Assembly: GCA_947579665.1 (NCBI GenBank)
Contig: OX388346.1
Span: 88,104,615 to 88,168,614, forward strand
Source: Sympetrum striolatum
Taxonomy: Eukaryota > Arthropoda > Insecta > Odonata > Libellulidae
DNA length: 64,000 nt
Direction: 5' to 3'
Shown here: positions 1-10,489 of the stretch, in pieces
Numbering within the stretch: position 1 is the first letter of the stretch
Layout of the letters: every line of letters starts with the position of its first letter
The notes under the pieces: model-generated
Seen by the model: only the letters and a program-made list of their open reading frames with translations
The model's database searches: none
Told to the model about the DNA's origin: nothing
Position numbers and translations under genes: made by a program

Positions 1-42
1 GTCTTGAAAAAATAAACAGCCTCTAAATTCCATTATACTCAC

Positions 43-129
43 ACGATATCCGATTTCCAGGACATCAATTGGATCATTGTCGCCTCGGCAATTAGTAGAC
101 TCATCCAATACTTCAGGATTCTCCCAAGT
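43..129 (-). CDS. Nurf-38: Pyrophosphatase exon 4 (metal-binding signature)
   Basis: An 87-nt exon (29 codons), phase 0, between acceptor ATATTTTAG and donor GTGAGT. It starts [10 protein letters not shown] and carries the family signature DNDPIDV with the three Mg-binding aspartates, ending EIGYR. The rest of the gene continues left of position 1. Confidence 0.95.
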
Positions 130-1160
130 CTAAAATATATTGGCAATCCACAATGATATACAAGAAACAGTGGCTAATGTGATTATTTTAAATGATAGTT
201 GCAGAAACCGAAAGTAATTCCGTTATCGTCAATTCTAGTTCCAATGACATACATCAACTTGCATAAACTCTGCGATTTTTCTTATGAAGATGCATTTACA
301 GCATTTAAGGATGTAAAGTGGCAGCAGCATAGACAAGAGATAATGTTATTCTTATTCCATATCAACACCATCCATATAAGTAATAATCATCCTAGCTTCG
401 AAAAGAAGTACACCGAAGTAATTAGCATAAAGGGACGAGTGAGCCCGGCAAGATTAAAAAAATCGGAGTAGGTAACTAACAAATCAGAAGCTATATCCTT
501 CAATTTCAAGGTACTCACAATACGAAGAATACCAACATGACTCTCCACTATAATTCTTAATCTCGATTATAAAACACTGAAAACCCATACATGCATACCT
601 GAGGCAGAGCACCGTAGTTCCATATATAACCGTGATGGGGAAAACAATTTGCTACGAACCGCAGTTTTCCCTTTTTAATATCTTGCTTAATTGGATTCAA
701 TTTCTCCTTTAAATTAATCTAGAGATATAAGAGAAAAAAATTAACCTTTAATCTTCACAACATAAGTAACAGCTTCTTTTTTCGATAAGGTAAATTACCT
801 CCATTTTCGCGTTTGTCCACCGAGGAACCTCTACAACCATATTTGCTACTTGCCTTTCACGATCGGCCCACAAAGGAATGTCATGAAGAGGTGATATTGG
901 TCCAAATTCATTTCCTTTAATTCATGAAAACAACATAATGAAATAGTCGGAATAGGAAGAAATATAAGTGTTTCGTAAGATGACTTACTAAAAAATACTC
1001 TATAAGATTCTGTATTGGGATTTCCACGTTCAATTGCCGAATACATCTTGTATCTTCTTGATAAACTTGAGGCAACAACAAAACACCGAGACCTCGATTG
1101 ACGTCCCTGAAGCAGGAGAGATCTGGACACGTGAAGTGCTAACGCAGAACAAGCACACAT
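43..1160 (-). CDS. Nurf-38: Inorganic pyrophosphatase, exons 1-4 (5' part of gene)
   Basis: Soluble family I inorganic pyrophosphatase hydrolyses PPi to two phosphates and pulls biosynthetic reactions forward; in Drosophila the same protein is the 38-kDa subunit of the NURF chromatin remodeller (family knowledge). Four exons read join(989-1160, 799-914, 599-706, 43-129) on the minus strand, giving residues 1-161. Introns are 74, 92 and 469 nt, all GT-AG, phases 1, 0 and 0. Family landmarks in order: [12 protein letters not shown] (exon 2), [17 protein letters not shown] and [11 protein letters not shown] (exon 3), TWENP and the metal-binding signature GDNDPIDV (exon 4; D149, D151, D154). All reading frames join without a stop. 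The family is about 290 residues long, so the C-terminal half lies outside the window to the left. Codons 1-38 form a probable mitochondrial presequence; codon 39 is a second ATG at 1046, where most family members begin. Identity is very secure; splice points are inferred from motif continuity. Confidence 0.95.
599..706 (-). CDS. Nurf-38: Pyrophosphatase exon 3
   Basis: A 108-nt exon (36 codons), phase 0 at both ends, between acceptor TTTAAAG and donor GTATGC. It encodes [17 protein letters not shown] and [11 protein letters not shown], the family blocks that carry active-site lysine, arginine and tyrosine residues. Confidence 0.94.
799..914 (-). CDS. Nurf-38: Pyrophosphatase exon 2
   Basis: A 116-nt exon after an AAAG acceptor (918-915). 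It completes codon 58 (Arg) with two bases, adds 38 codons and ends at ATGGAG before a GTAATT donor (phase 0). It encodes the segment with SPLHDIPLW and [15 protein letters not shown], both typical of animal soluble pyrophosphatases. Confidence 0.93.
989..1160 (-). CDS. Nurf-38: Pyrophosphatase exon 1 with two in-frame starts
   Basis: The exon holds 57 codons plus one base and ends at a GTAAGT donor (988-983), phase 1. The upstream ATG is at 1160 with G at -3. The second in-frame ATG is at 1046 with A at -3. Residues 1-38 contain six Arg and one Lys, many Ser, Leu and Ala, and no Asp or Glu, as expected of a matrix-targeting peptide. From residue 39 the sequence [19 protein letters not shown] matches the usual family N-terminus. 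Both starts are plausible, giving mitochondrial and cytosolic/nuclear forms by leaky scanning or by alternative transcription starts. Confidence 0.9.
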
Positions 1161-1177
1161 TCCGCCGATTCCGCCAT
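1139..1177 (-). other. Overlapping upstream ORF in the pyrophosphatase leader
   Basis: An ATG at 1177, in an ATGGCGG context, opens a 13-codon frame ending TAG at 1139. It overlaps the presequence start at 1160 in another frame. Ribosomes using it would bypass the 1160 start and could resume at 1046. The ATGGCGG context also resembles a YY1/Pho promoter motif, so the transcription start may lie downstream of it and remove the uORF. Role is inferred. Confidence 0.45.
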
Positions 1178-1340
1178 CTACGCAAACTCAAACAAATGAA
1201 AATCGAATTTCAAGAAACATTCCTGGGCGCCCTCCAATAAACTGGTTGATTACCGACGGGTGGAGTTTTTAATCTTATCTATCAATATAATACACCTCCC
1301 CTACACATTTTTTCCTGTGTATTGCTCTTTGAGTGTTAAC
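1178..1340 (-). promoter_or_regulatory. Probable pyrophosphatase promoter / 5' leader region
   Basis: This is the sequence just upstream of exon 1 and is GC-richer than its surroundings, with GGAGGGCGCC on the minus strand near 1220-1235. A CCAAT pentamer lies at about 1233 on the plus strand. No convincing TATA box was picked out. The call rests mainly on position. Confidence 0.4.
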
Positions 1341-1729
1341 ATAAGCTATAAAAATCCTCTGGTACTGGATAAGTCTCGTTTCTCCTGTGACAAATCACGA
1401 TATGAATCGGCGTTCGTATTGCCTAAGATGCGATTACATAATCATCGTTTCTATTAGACTTTAAGCCTCATATCTGTGTAATATATACTACCTTATATCT
1501 ACTACGTTACTTTATGCTTTATTTATCCTTATATCTAGTCTAATGTATTCTCAATGTCTTCTCTCATCACTCAATAGGTAAATAACCCTTTTCACTAAAT
1601 TTTATTTTCTAAAATTATATCAATTGTTTCATTACATTCTGTTGTCAGAATGAGTTCCAAAAACTTTAATAATTTCTTCGTCAATCCTATGTGACAGGAC
1701 AATGACAGAATACATGCTGAAATAAGGAA
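1341..1729. other. AT-rich intergenic, no feature seen
   Basis: AT-rich sequence between the pyrophosphatase promoter and the first SINE. A 65-codon open frame at 1260-1457 resembles nothing known and is treated as chance. Confidence 0.6.
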
Positions 1730-1740
1730 ACTTCACAGGA

Positions 1741-1866
1741 GCTCCCGGATAGTCATGTGGACAGCGCGTTTCCCTTTGGTGAAAGCGGTCCCGGGTTCGA
1801 ATCCCGGTGGGAGCCAATGTGCGAAATGACCTAAGCTGTCGAAGCACTTTTAACAACACTACTACT
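1741..1866 (+). mobile_element. tRNA-derived SINE, full length, with 11-bp TSD
   Basis: The element opens exactly at a tRNA-like 5' end: GCTCCCG pairs with TGGGAGC at 1809-1815. The A box is TAGTCATGTGG and the B box GGTTCGAATCC. The T stem (CCGGG/CCCGG with a TTCGAAT loop) is perfect, while the anticodon arm is degenerate. A ~50-bp unrelated body follows and then an ACT-repeat tail. The 11-bp duplication ACTTCACAGGA flanks it at 1730-1740 and 1867-1877. This is a polymerase III SINE mobilised by a LINE, not a functional tRNA gene. Confidence 0.88.
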
Positions 1867-1877
1867 ACTTCACAGGA

Positions 1878-3273
1878 TTTATTATTATGTATTTTCAAAA
1901 TATATTTTGCCTTGCAAAAAGATAATTTTGTACTGAAAATATCGTGAATAGAATCAAAACAATGATTAAAGCGAGCATTGTTATAAGAATTTCAAATGTA
2001 CAATCCCTTTTTTGAAAAATGAATTTACTACTAATTTAAGCACTATGTAATTCAACGAAAATCATCACTAAAATCAAATTCATTAAAAGGAAATCTTGAT
2101 GGAAATTGCCTTAAAAGCCTTTTACAGTTGGCACTTTTACGTGAAGCAGGATTGATCCTGCTTTCAGGGACAGTTATAAGTGGCAATGAAAGAATTAAGG
2201 AGTTTGCGAATTAAGGTGTCCTGAGAATGTTTTTCCTACTTGTTTGAAAAGATGAACATTGGTGCGCCTTCGCATTAGAAAAATTATTCGTATTAAACAT
2301 AAATTAGGCTTCTCTGGTTGCCTACAAACAATCCGTAAAACGGATATTTGATAAATGTATTTTATTAAATCATTATAATTTATTTTTTAATTGCTGTAAC
2401 AACCGCTCTCTTAAAAAAACTCATTACGTTTAGGGAATTAAACATCATAAAATAAAATTACTTTTTAACGCGTAAAATGACTATTTCTCACAAAATAACT
2501 TCTTTTTCTGTTATTGTTTCCTAAAATGGATTTCCTCACGATAAAATTGCACTAATCTGATCATCATCAATTCATCGAATATGACGTCCATTATTGCAGA
2601 CGTTTTGCCTTTATTGCAGGCATGCTTTGAGTAGCAGTTGATAAATTCTATAAGCCAAACGTTAATAAAAATTATTTTAAATTATTTTCTCGAAGAAATA
2701 TTTCCTCGCTGAAATAGTTTTCTTATCTTTCCGCGTGCTAGGACAATCGCGCATTTAAAACAAATGTTTTCAATGCGATTAGTCAAGCACACTCGAGTCC
2801 TTTGATAGCATTAATGAACGTAATGGCGGGAATAGACACAAAGAATGCCTCTCAAGAATTTCATTATGGAACTAGGCAAGTCTTGCGAAATTTACAACTC
2901 CGCTTGCTTTGCTAGGATGCCACTGATCTCGATTGTTTTTGCGATCAGCCCTACAAACCGCTTCAACGGAACTCATCGGAGTCGAGAGATCGCGCTCAGT
3001 TAAGCAACAGAATAAAGAAATAAGCAATTCTGAACTTGAAAAAGGTTAAATTCATCCATAACATGTTTCGGATCGAATGAAACAGGACTTGTCAAATGGC
3101 TACAATAAATTTCATATTGCAGTAAAGGATCTTCTGTGTTTAAGTTAAACGAAATTATTTCTACAAAATAAAGATCTACCAACACAGTTCATAATCATAT
3201 TTATATGTTCGCTGATCATGAATCATTAACCTCATAGATGAAATCCGATTAAATGTTGTCTAAATTTACTTAA
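1878..3273. other. AT-rich intergenic DNA with a GC-richer end
   Basis: No gene recognised. Most of the stretch is AT-rich. About 2690-3000 is less AT-rich, with CpG-containing words near 2880-3000, and may be one of the conserved-looking islands. The short open frame at 3000-3185 is not protein-like. Confidence 0.5.
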
Positions 3274-3407
3274 GGCCCGTTATTATAATGTAAATTTAGC
3301 ATGGACTTTAACTACAATGTTCACTTAAGTTCTAACAAAGTCTATCATAATCGATATTTAAGCCTTCCCTAGCATTTAGTTATGAAGTTATGTTTAAAAT
3401 AAGGGCC
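3274..3407. mobile_element. Short TIR element (MITE)
   Basis: The segment begins GGCCCGTTATTATAATGTAA and ends with the approximate inverse, AAAATAAGGGCC. The ~20-bp imperfect terminal inverted repeats enclose about 90 bp of AT-rich filler. No coding. A three-base TAA/TTA duplication, as in PIF/Harbinger elements, is possible but not clean. Confidence 0.5.
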
Positions 3408-4775
3408 AGATCGAATGAGCATCAACTGTTATTCTAATATAAGTGAACCTCATGAAGCATGTGTTACGATCAAGGCTGTTAAACTGGTATTTACTGATAG
3501 TAATTTCCCCGTTGAGAATCATCGGGCACTTCCCCTAGTATTGCAGTTATGGGCTTGTGGGTTTTTAATTGCCAGAGATGAAAATGATACAGTTGATCGG
3601 AGCAATTCAATCGGAAGATGTGGTTTAACATTTTAATGATAATTTCCGAAAAATTCGGGACAATTTGCATGAAGTTCTGGAAGATCGAAATGTATCTCTT
3701 TTTGCTAGAGATATGAAGGAATTTTCGATTTGAATAGTTGCGATTTTTTTATCCCGGAAAATACTGATTGTGAGAGCAAGAATGACGGTCATGGTCTGTG
3801 TTCCAAGATCAATCATTATCAGAGTCCTCCGAGGCAATAAAAGATAGCTCGCGATAGTCGCATCGATAGGGACGAACTTGAGCTTAATGCATACATTTCG
3901 AGAAGATTTTATCGAAATCGCGCGAAAATTAGTCACGTAGAATCGTTCTCAGAATCTTTCTCGCTTTCGCCGATCGGGAAAAAAGATTAAAATCATCTCA
4001 ATTTCTCTTCATCCTACGATATGAGCATTCAATTTATCATCATGCCATTTTAAGCCGCTAAATACTTTTAGATTATGATGCAAAGTTTTTATCACATGAT
4101 TAAGAAACGGGAAGTTCCGCTTTATTTCATGAAAATGGTATGCTGTTGCACAAGAGAAAATTTACAGGAATCAAACAAGCCAACATAGTTGCTTACAAAT
4201 TGTTAAAGTTTCAAGATTTTTAAATAAGTACGTTCCGTAAAGAATGATATTAAAACCTACGATATATAATCTTAGAAAGGAATAAGTACAAAAAGATAAA
4301 ACTCTGAAGCTAAAGAAAACAGCTTCTATTTTACGATGCCTTCCATAAGAACAGTAAAAGTCCAATTAAAACTGTACCTTCAGTTGCAATTTTCAAAACG
4401 AAAAATTTATTTTTATCACTATCCTTTGGCCTGACGGGTTTTGACGTATTTCCGATCAATTACTGTCGGGATTTTTAAATTTTACATTTTAATCTAATGT
4501 TAATACATGACATCACTACCGAGGTCATGATTGAGTAGTTATAGAATAACATCTACTTAATTCATTTGAAAACGATACAATTTGAGATACGTCATATAAA
4601 GAAAGCGTAAAATAACCAGGCCGTACAGCGCACGGATATGAATCACACGTGCAGAATCCCATACGGCAAGACAGGCACATGGTTAAAAGCCTTGGTAACT
4701 ATGACGTCGCAATTTATTATTTACTTTTAGTCTGAATCAGAATTTAGCCTTCGAGATCTTAACTTGAACTTACAA
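3408..4775. other. Intergenic, no gene seen
   Basis: A GC-richer patch at 3625-3960 is open on the minus strand for 103 codons but has no recognisable domain. The rest is AT-rich with no repeat I could define. Confidence 0.5.
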
Positions 4776-5460
4776 TCACAAAGATACACTATAATGAAAA
4801 TCGATCTCCTCTGGAACATGTTGCAGCTGAACATTTCCAACTTTCTCTATCCTGCGCCTGCTCCTTTCATTGCTTCGTTGTCTCTTCAAATCTGAGAGTA
4901 TGTCAAACCTTTTTCTATCCTTTTTGCACTTTCTCTTTATTTTTACTTCGACAATTCTGCACATTAAGCTGTCTTGCCTCACGATGCGTCCCATACGATT
5001 AGCCTTTACCCTCTGTATTGTATCAATGCATTCTCTCTTCCGATCCGATGTAGTATTTGATCATTTCTCACTCTGACAGTCCATCTCACTCTCTCCGTCT
5101 TCCTCTATAGCCACATTTCAAAGCCCTCATAGTTTTCTTCTTTCTTCCTCATGGTCCCAGTTTCAGATCCTAATAGTACCACACTCCATGTATAACATTT
5201 GGCAAATCTCTTCCTTAAAGTCACTAGTTTTTTTGACAGTAACCAGAGCTATAACTGACTCTTTCAAATTTTCTCTTTCCCAAGAAATTCTGCTCTTAAT
5301 CTCTTGCGTGCAGTTTCCTTCTTCGTTTACAAAGCTACTCAGATATTTGGAGGAGTTTATTTTCTCTACTCACTGACATTTTAATAAGATGTTGATATTA
5401 ACATCTATTTCTTTTACCGTCCTCATTATCTTTGTTTTTTTGATGTCAATTTAATGCTAC
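4776..5460 (-). pseudogene. LINE C-terminal remnant (non-LTR reverse transcriptase)
   Basis: Conceptual minus-strand translation, with several frame changes and stops, follows the usual order of a LINE reverse transcriptase thumb and C-terminus. A KTKIM block comes first (~5430), then KYLSSFVNEEGNC (5352-5310; the family has YLGS...DG.C), then EIKSRIS. A degenerate cysteine/tryptophan 'SETW'-like stretch follows (~5150), then MGRIVRQDSLM (4994-4960; the family has GHI.R...L). An arginine-rich tail ends near 4790. The 5' part (endonuclease, catalytic YADD) is missing, as expected of 5' truncation. Dead copy. Confidence 0.8.
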
Positions 5461-7130
5461 ACATGAGAGGAAATAATCAAAATCGGAAGTTTAAAAATAT
5501 ACTACGATGACTGCAAGCAAAAAGAGTGTACTACAACTAAAACACAAGAAGGAAAATTCGTTCATTATAAGTAGAGAGAAAGGTTTGCTGTCATCAAATT
5601 ATGAAAGTCACAAAACGCAATCGATGACCCAAAATAGAATGGGCAGTTATGAAAGGTCTCGATTGTTAGAAAAGGATGTCGAAGCAGCCACGCGAGAATC
5701 AAATAATGCAATGTTTCGATGAGCGATGATGCTTTTAAGCGAAGTTTCAAATATTATTTACGTTTTACAATTACAATATTTTCATTAAAGTTGTAAATTT
5801 TATCTTGAGTTGGAAAAATTATAAAACAAGTTTATTGAAAAAAATACCAAATAAAAATAAGCCAATATCGCAGGGAACTTTAGTATACGACATATAGTAG
5901 TATAATTGGGTAATAATAGAAACTTGTAGTGTTTCAATTTAGTATAATCAATAAAAATATAACAATTTGATCCGTTTTCCTCTAAAAATACTTCGAAAAT
6001 TTGCAAGCTGCAAGGAGCAATATAAAAGCTAATGAGAAGCCGGAGTTTTTGACGCATATGCTATATACAGGTGCTAAAAAGTTACGGTTTAAAGTCCTAA
6101 TTTTCATCTCCTCGAAAAAGGTAACCCACCGAAGTAGGTCGAAAATTTATTTTCCTAACTGTCATAGTTTAATATTTACGAATTATTTGTTTTCTGATGA
6201 ATGGTAGCGAAATTCTCACAAGATTTGTTGACAATAAAATCGAATATTTGAAGAATAAATTATCGAAACAAATAAAACAAAACATCTACCTACTCAAGTC
6301 CCACTATATAGGCTCCAAAGTCACATTAATGGCACGCATCCCACCGGTTAATCTAGAGCAGACAGAACCCCTGGCCCGAGGGCTGCATGCAACCCTCGTC
6401 GTTTTGTTTACAGTATCTTTAGTGCTCATAGAGGTTCTTAATAAATAAACCCCCATTAATCTGAAAATATGCTCTCGAACCCACATAAAAAATTTGTTTC
6501 TAATTTCATTTAGGAAAAGATATTTATTTCGAGATAATTTATTAATTGCATACAAAAATTAACACATTTGCAATACATACTATATTATTCCGTATGAATC
6601 AATACCTATATTTTAAATGGCCATGTTATTTTTGATAAGCGGTTAGGTAGTAATTTTCATTAAATAAATAGAAACTTCTCTCACTACCCCAAGGGTGCCC
6701 GCACCCTCGGTTGGTTCTAGAAGAACTCTAATCACAAATGGACCAATGGATGCACCCACAGCACGAGATTTAATTGTATGGCCAATATATTTCTGTAATG
6801 AAAAAATTGAAAGCAATGCAGGCCCAAAGTATCATATTTGAAAAAAGGCAAAGATTAATTTTCTATCAATTTATAGAAAATAAAAATTAATCCTTTGATA
6901 AATTCAAACTAATATTGATTTCTGTTTCTAAGATATTTTATGTATCTTTCGATGAAATGAATCATCCGGATATACTAAGTAATGTAGGTATTTGTTTTCT
7001 AAATTTGGGCAGAAAGCATGTTAAGTATACGTTGAGAGGCCCTTCGATTGGCAAATGTTGTGTACCGCTGATCTGGAGTATCTTATATATAATATTGGCT
7101 TAGCTTATATATATATAATATTAGCTTTGT
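5461..7130. other. AT-rich intergenic; faint hAT-like fragment near 6340-6400
   Basis: No gene seen. At 6355-6400 the words GGCCCGAGGGCTGCATGC resemble the termini of common hAT-derived repeats, but no paired inverted end was found. At 7078-7128 a ~27-bp unit ending TATAATATTGGCTT / TATAATATTAGCTT is repeated head to tail. Confidence 0.45.
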
Positions 7131-7400
7131 ATGTGCAGGAGCGAAGAAAGCTTGGAAGAGAGAGAATTTCTTCTTATCCCACGCGCGACTGCAACCTCAT
7201 GCCTCCTTGGGACTGTTCGGATATCTGAACAACGTTGGTGACCTCTCGTCTAAATTCTCTTTTTGCCCAAACTTAGGAGCCCTTGAGCGAACTTCGCCAT
7301 GGAGAACATTCCGCATTGAGGAAATGGAATACGGACTCAAAAGGTCGCGAATGCGGAAAGTTAACGATTTGAACCGTACAAATGCGTTATAAAAAAATAA
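7131..7400. other. GC-richer unique island
   Basis: About 270 bp with balanced base composition, stop-poor on both strands, containing CpG words but no recognisable protein domain or splice-bounded exon. Candidate conserved non-coding DNA. Confidence 0.4.
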
Positions 7401-7639
7401 AAAGGGAAAATTTACTTTCATTTGTCCGGAAGTCTTGGTTTTCTCATTGAAGAACTTTCCGCAATTATTATGAAGCAAAAGTACATATAGTTACTGCTCA
7501 ATCTTTGAAAAATTACATAAAACTATATCTATTCCCGATGAAATTAACAGATTCTGAAAGTTTTTCCTTCGGTTAATAGTTATGTGATTTTCTTTAAAAA
7601 AGATAAAACTTTTCTATTTCTTTAAATCTTGGAGCCTCA

Positions 7640-7695
7640 AATTTCTAAGTCTCAATCTCGCTCTAATAAAAGATGCTTTATTATTATTTATATTT
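7640..7695 (+). repeat. Fragment of a LINE/SINE 3' tail (copy 3)
   Basis: The words AGTCTCAATCTCGC, AATAAAAGA and a TTATTATTATT run match the 3' end of the longer copy at 29083-29357, which ends AGTCTCAATCTCGCCC, AATAAAGA and an AAT-repeat tail. Confidence 0.55.
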
Positions 7696-8955
7696 CGTTT
7701 TTTGCATCTCATAAGAAAGGTAAACTGTTTCAGATACTGAAAACTCTATGCAGAGATAAACTGCGAAAAATATTTTAAACTTATATACTGATTACATTTT
7801 GTTGCCAACTAATTATCTGCCCATGTCTTCTATTTTCCTGTGTAAATACTAAGTTGAAGATTAGTTCCGATTTGAGTTAAACTATAGCACTAAAGGAACT
7901 TACTATGTTATCCCAAGGATTAACAATCGGTATGGTGAGAAACGACTGAAAATTTATCATTCCAAAAATTCTCAATAAATGTAGTGTGCAGAGTCTTGTA
8001 CATAATTTTAACAGTATAAGAAGTATCAAGAGAATCGTAAATACCTTGTTTTGAGAAATATGCTGTTGGAAATTTGAATTACCGTTTTTATCTTATGATT
8101 GATATTTCGAGACTGAGCTGTTCTTTTTAGGGAAAATTATAAAGCTCTTTTAATTAATTTTAATCTATGATTCGTCGACAGGCTTTTCATGACGGAACTA
8201 TACTGTTCTATTTTTGTTATAAGGTATATAAATATTAATAATTATTATTATTATGCTGCGAGATATCATCAAACGATTTTCCACTTTCTTTGGTAACGTC
8301 ATATCATTCAATCTTTTGAATGATTGTATTAGGCAATAACGCAGTAGCGACAACACCGAGCAACTTTAACGAACGTAATAATTAACTATATTTTAAACTA
8401 TAATAACTTTCATAATTCACTGTCTTATATTTAGACCGTATCATTTCTCATCGTTAAGTAAATCTCTAATCATCTTTCGATAGGATTCGATTGAATTTAG
8501 TTGACATTAATGTATTTATCGATGAAAATTTCCGAGAAGGAAGCCATTTCCTGATTGCAGTAAACTGAGAGTAATATCTTATCATAGGAATTCTGAGACG
8601 TAAAGTTATCACAATTTTCCAATCCTTTTTTGGAAAAGTTTAATTTTACTGTAAGGTGATACTGAATTAAAAACCCAAGATAGAAGCTCTACGCTTATTA
8701 TAGGATTCATACAACAGCTGTGAGTAATTAAAACTTGATTAATTTCAGTGACTAATGCCGATAATTTAACTTCAATCACCTCCATTAGAGTTCGCAATTT
8801 CGAACTGCAAGAGTTCTCAAATTCGAAATTTGTCTTTTACCTCAAAGTTAAAACGGAAGCATAGTATTCTTATATAAGATCGAAAACAGATAGAAGGAAA
8901 CTTCATCCCCTAAAGCGTAAAGCATTCCCGAAGAAGCAGCAAGTGCCTCAACTTC
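7696..8955. other. AT-rich intergenic, nothing recognised
   Basis: No gene, inverted repeat or known repeat was found. A short ATT-repeat lies near 8238-8255. Confidence 0.55.
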
Positions 8956-9240
8956 GCGAATGTATTACATGGATCGGATTTGTCCAGTGTCAAGAAAAAC
9001 TACTGAGCATTTGAAACGGTGCCCAAAGACTTTCTTTCAAATCTATCAGCGTGTACTATCAGTAAGTTTGCCTGTTTTCTCATACCCTCCTTCTTTGTGT
9101 TTATTCCTAAAATACTACCTTAGGTTTTTTTATTCACCCCTTAAGTTTTCCTATCCTTTTCCCATTAACCTATGCATTTTTATGTTTTTATTAATATGGC
9201 TGACGACAGATTAGATGGAAGAGAGACTTAAAGAAAGATC
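8956..9240 (+). pseudogene. LINE 3' remnant with CCHC-like tail motif
   Basis: The translation from about 8979 reads CPVSRKTTEHLKRCPK, resembling the C-x(n)-E-T-x-E-H-x(n)-C-P zinc-knuckle tail of Jockey/I/R1-type LINEs, with the second cysteine lost. From 9054 the DNA is shared with 29083-29357 (CTATCAGTA.GTTT, CCTTAGGTTTTTTT, TTAGATGGAAGAGA), so this looks like the coding end plus 3' UTR of one family. No intact ORF. Confidence 0.5.
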
Positions 9241-9900
9241 TTAACACGTTCGGATGATTATGCGATTTCAGAGATCTATAGGAAATTCAGCTAGAATATA
9301 ACCAGACTGAATTTTTAAGACTTTTTATTCTGCATATTTTACGTTCGAAAGCTCATCACTTTCTATCCCTCCTTGATCTCCACACGGATTTTCCATTTTT
9401 GGAGGCAAAGATACAAGTCGTCCTCTGACATGGCCATCATCATCTCCGCCGCTGCTTCATTCACTGCATCCGCGGGGACAAAAAATGATCCTCTCATCGC
9501 ACTCTTAACCTCTTTTGTTTCCTAGAGTCACTTGGAGGTCAAATGAGTGGATAAGATAGTCTTACACAGGAACTCTACGCTTTGCCGAAAGAGTCTTGAT
9601 CGGCAGTACATTGTCTCGGTGAAGGATACATGAACGACTATTCCTCGTCAGCTCGTTTTCTTCGAGAAGAAGTTGCCGATCGTTTTTTTTTTCTTTTCAA
9701 TGTACTTCAACGCACTAACTGCTCTTATTCTTTGACGGCGAATTTTAGAATGATCTTACTGACATCTTCAATGCTTTCATCTGTTCTTCTGAACGATACG
9801 GAAATAACCTTACGTCCGTTCACACTTCTTAAAATCTTTGAACACACAGAAGAACGTGAGTTCGTGATAAATGCAAGTTACCATACACTTGGAAAAGGGT
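9241..9900. other. Intergenic; possible mariner-like tail fragment on minus strand
   Basis: On the minus strand near 9370-9470 a short stretch reads LYLCLQKWKIRVEIKEG, faintly like the C-terminal W-K-x-R-x-x-K motif of mariner transposases. Flanking sequence gives no further support. The open frame at 9630-9908 is not recognisable. Confidence 0.2.
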
Positions 9901-9901
9901 T

Positions 9902-10128
9902 AAGGTAAGTTTGCAGGTAAGAGCGAGAACCCAGGAAAAATCCCGAGGGAAAATGTAGTTAAAAAAGAGGTCTTACCAGACTGGAAAGCGAACCCAGGAT
10001 CCTCTGTCCGAGAGGCTGCATTAACCAACTAGGCTATCCGACCAAAACATTCTCTCAAACAGTTTTGGAAACTTTGTAGGCTTTCCCGGTCCCGTCCGAC
10101 TTTTTTCCGTTTTTCCTTGGGATTTTAC
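9902..10128. mobile_element. Palindromic tRNA-SINE (inverted dimer), family B
   Basis: A tRNA-like unit on the minus strand (9970-10042) has A box TAGCCTAGTTGG and a degenerate B box (GGTTCGCTTTCC). To its left is the reverse complement of a tail seen again, in forward orientation, at 10085-10128 (CCCGGTCCCGTC.GAC, CTTTTTTC, TTTTTCCTTGGGATTTT). Left words such as CCCAGGAAAAATCCC and right words such as TTTTTCCTTGGGA are therefore inverted copies. The right-hand tRNA-like copy is mostly deleted. Related copies lie at 13321-13500 and 45953-46051. Confidence 0.7.
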
Positions 10129-10489
10129 TTCTTGCAACATTCCGTGGCCGATTTTCTGAATTCAAGGAGAAATTTCATAGCATCACTTTGCTCCGGCCTG
10201 ACACCAGACATTTTTCTGATGCAGATACATAACCAAACTGTAGGCGAACAAACAGCTTCATCTATCTACTCTGACATCAAAATGGCCATTCAAGATTCGG
10301 TATTCAAGATCATCATTATAATATCGCTAATCATACGGAATATAAGTCATGGGCTTACGAAAATCAATCTGGTTATTATTTACCTAAACATCATATATAT
10401 AAACATAGTATAGAATCATAAGAAAAAATGGACTGTGTTTTTGTAGTGTGAACGTTCAGATAATTCTGTAATTGATCTATAACTTTTCA
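10129..10489. other. AT-rich, no feature
   Basis: Nothing recognised. The 98-codon open frame at 10117-10413 overlaps the SINE tail and is not protein-like. Confidence 0.5.

Noticed and set aside
1741..1816. Functional tRNA gene
   Set aside because: Anticodon arm does not fold and the unit continues into a SINE body with TSD.
6342..6400. hAT element terminus
   Set aside because: Only one end-like word; no inverse partner or target duplication.
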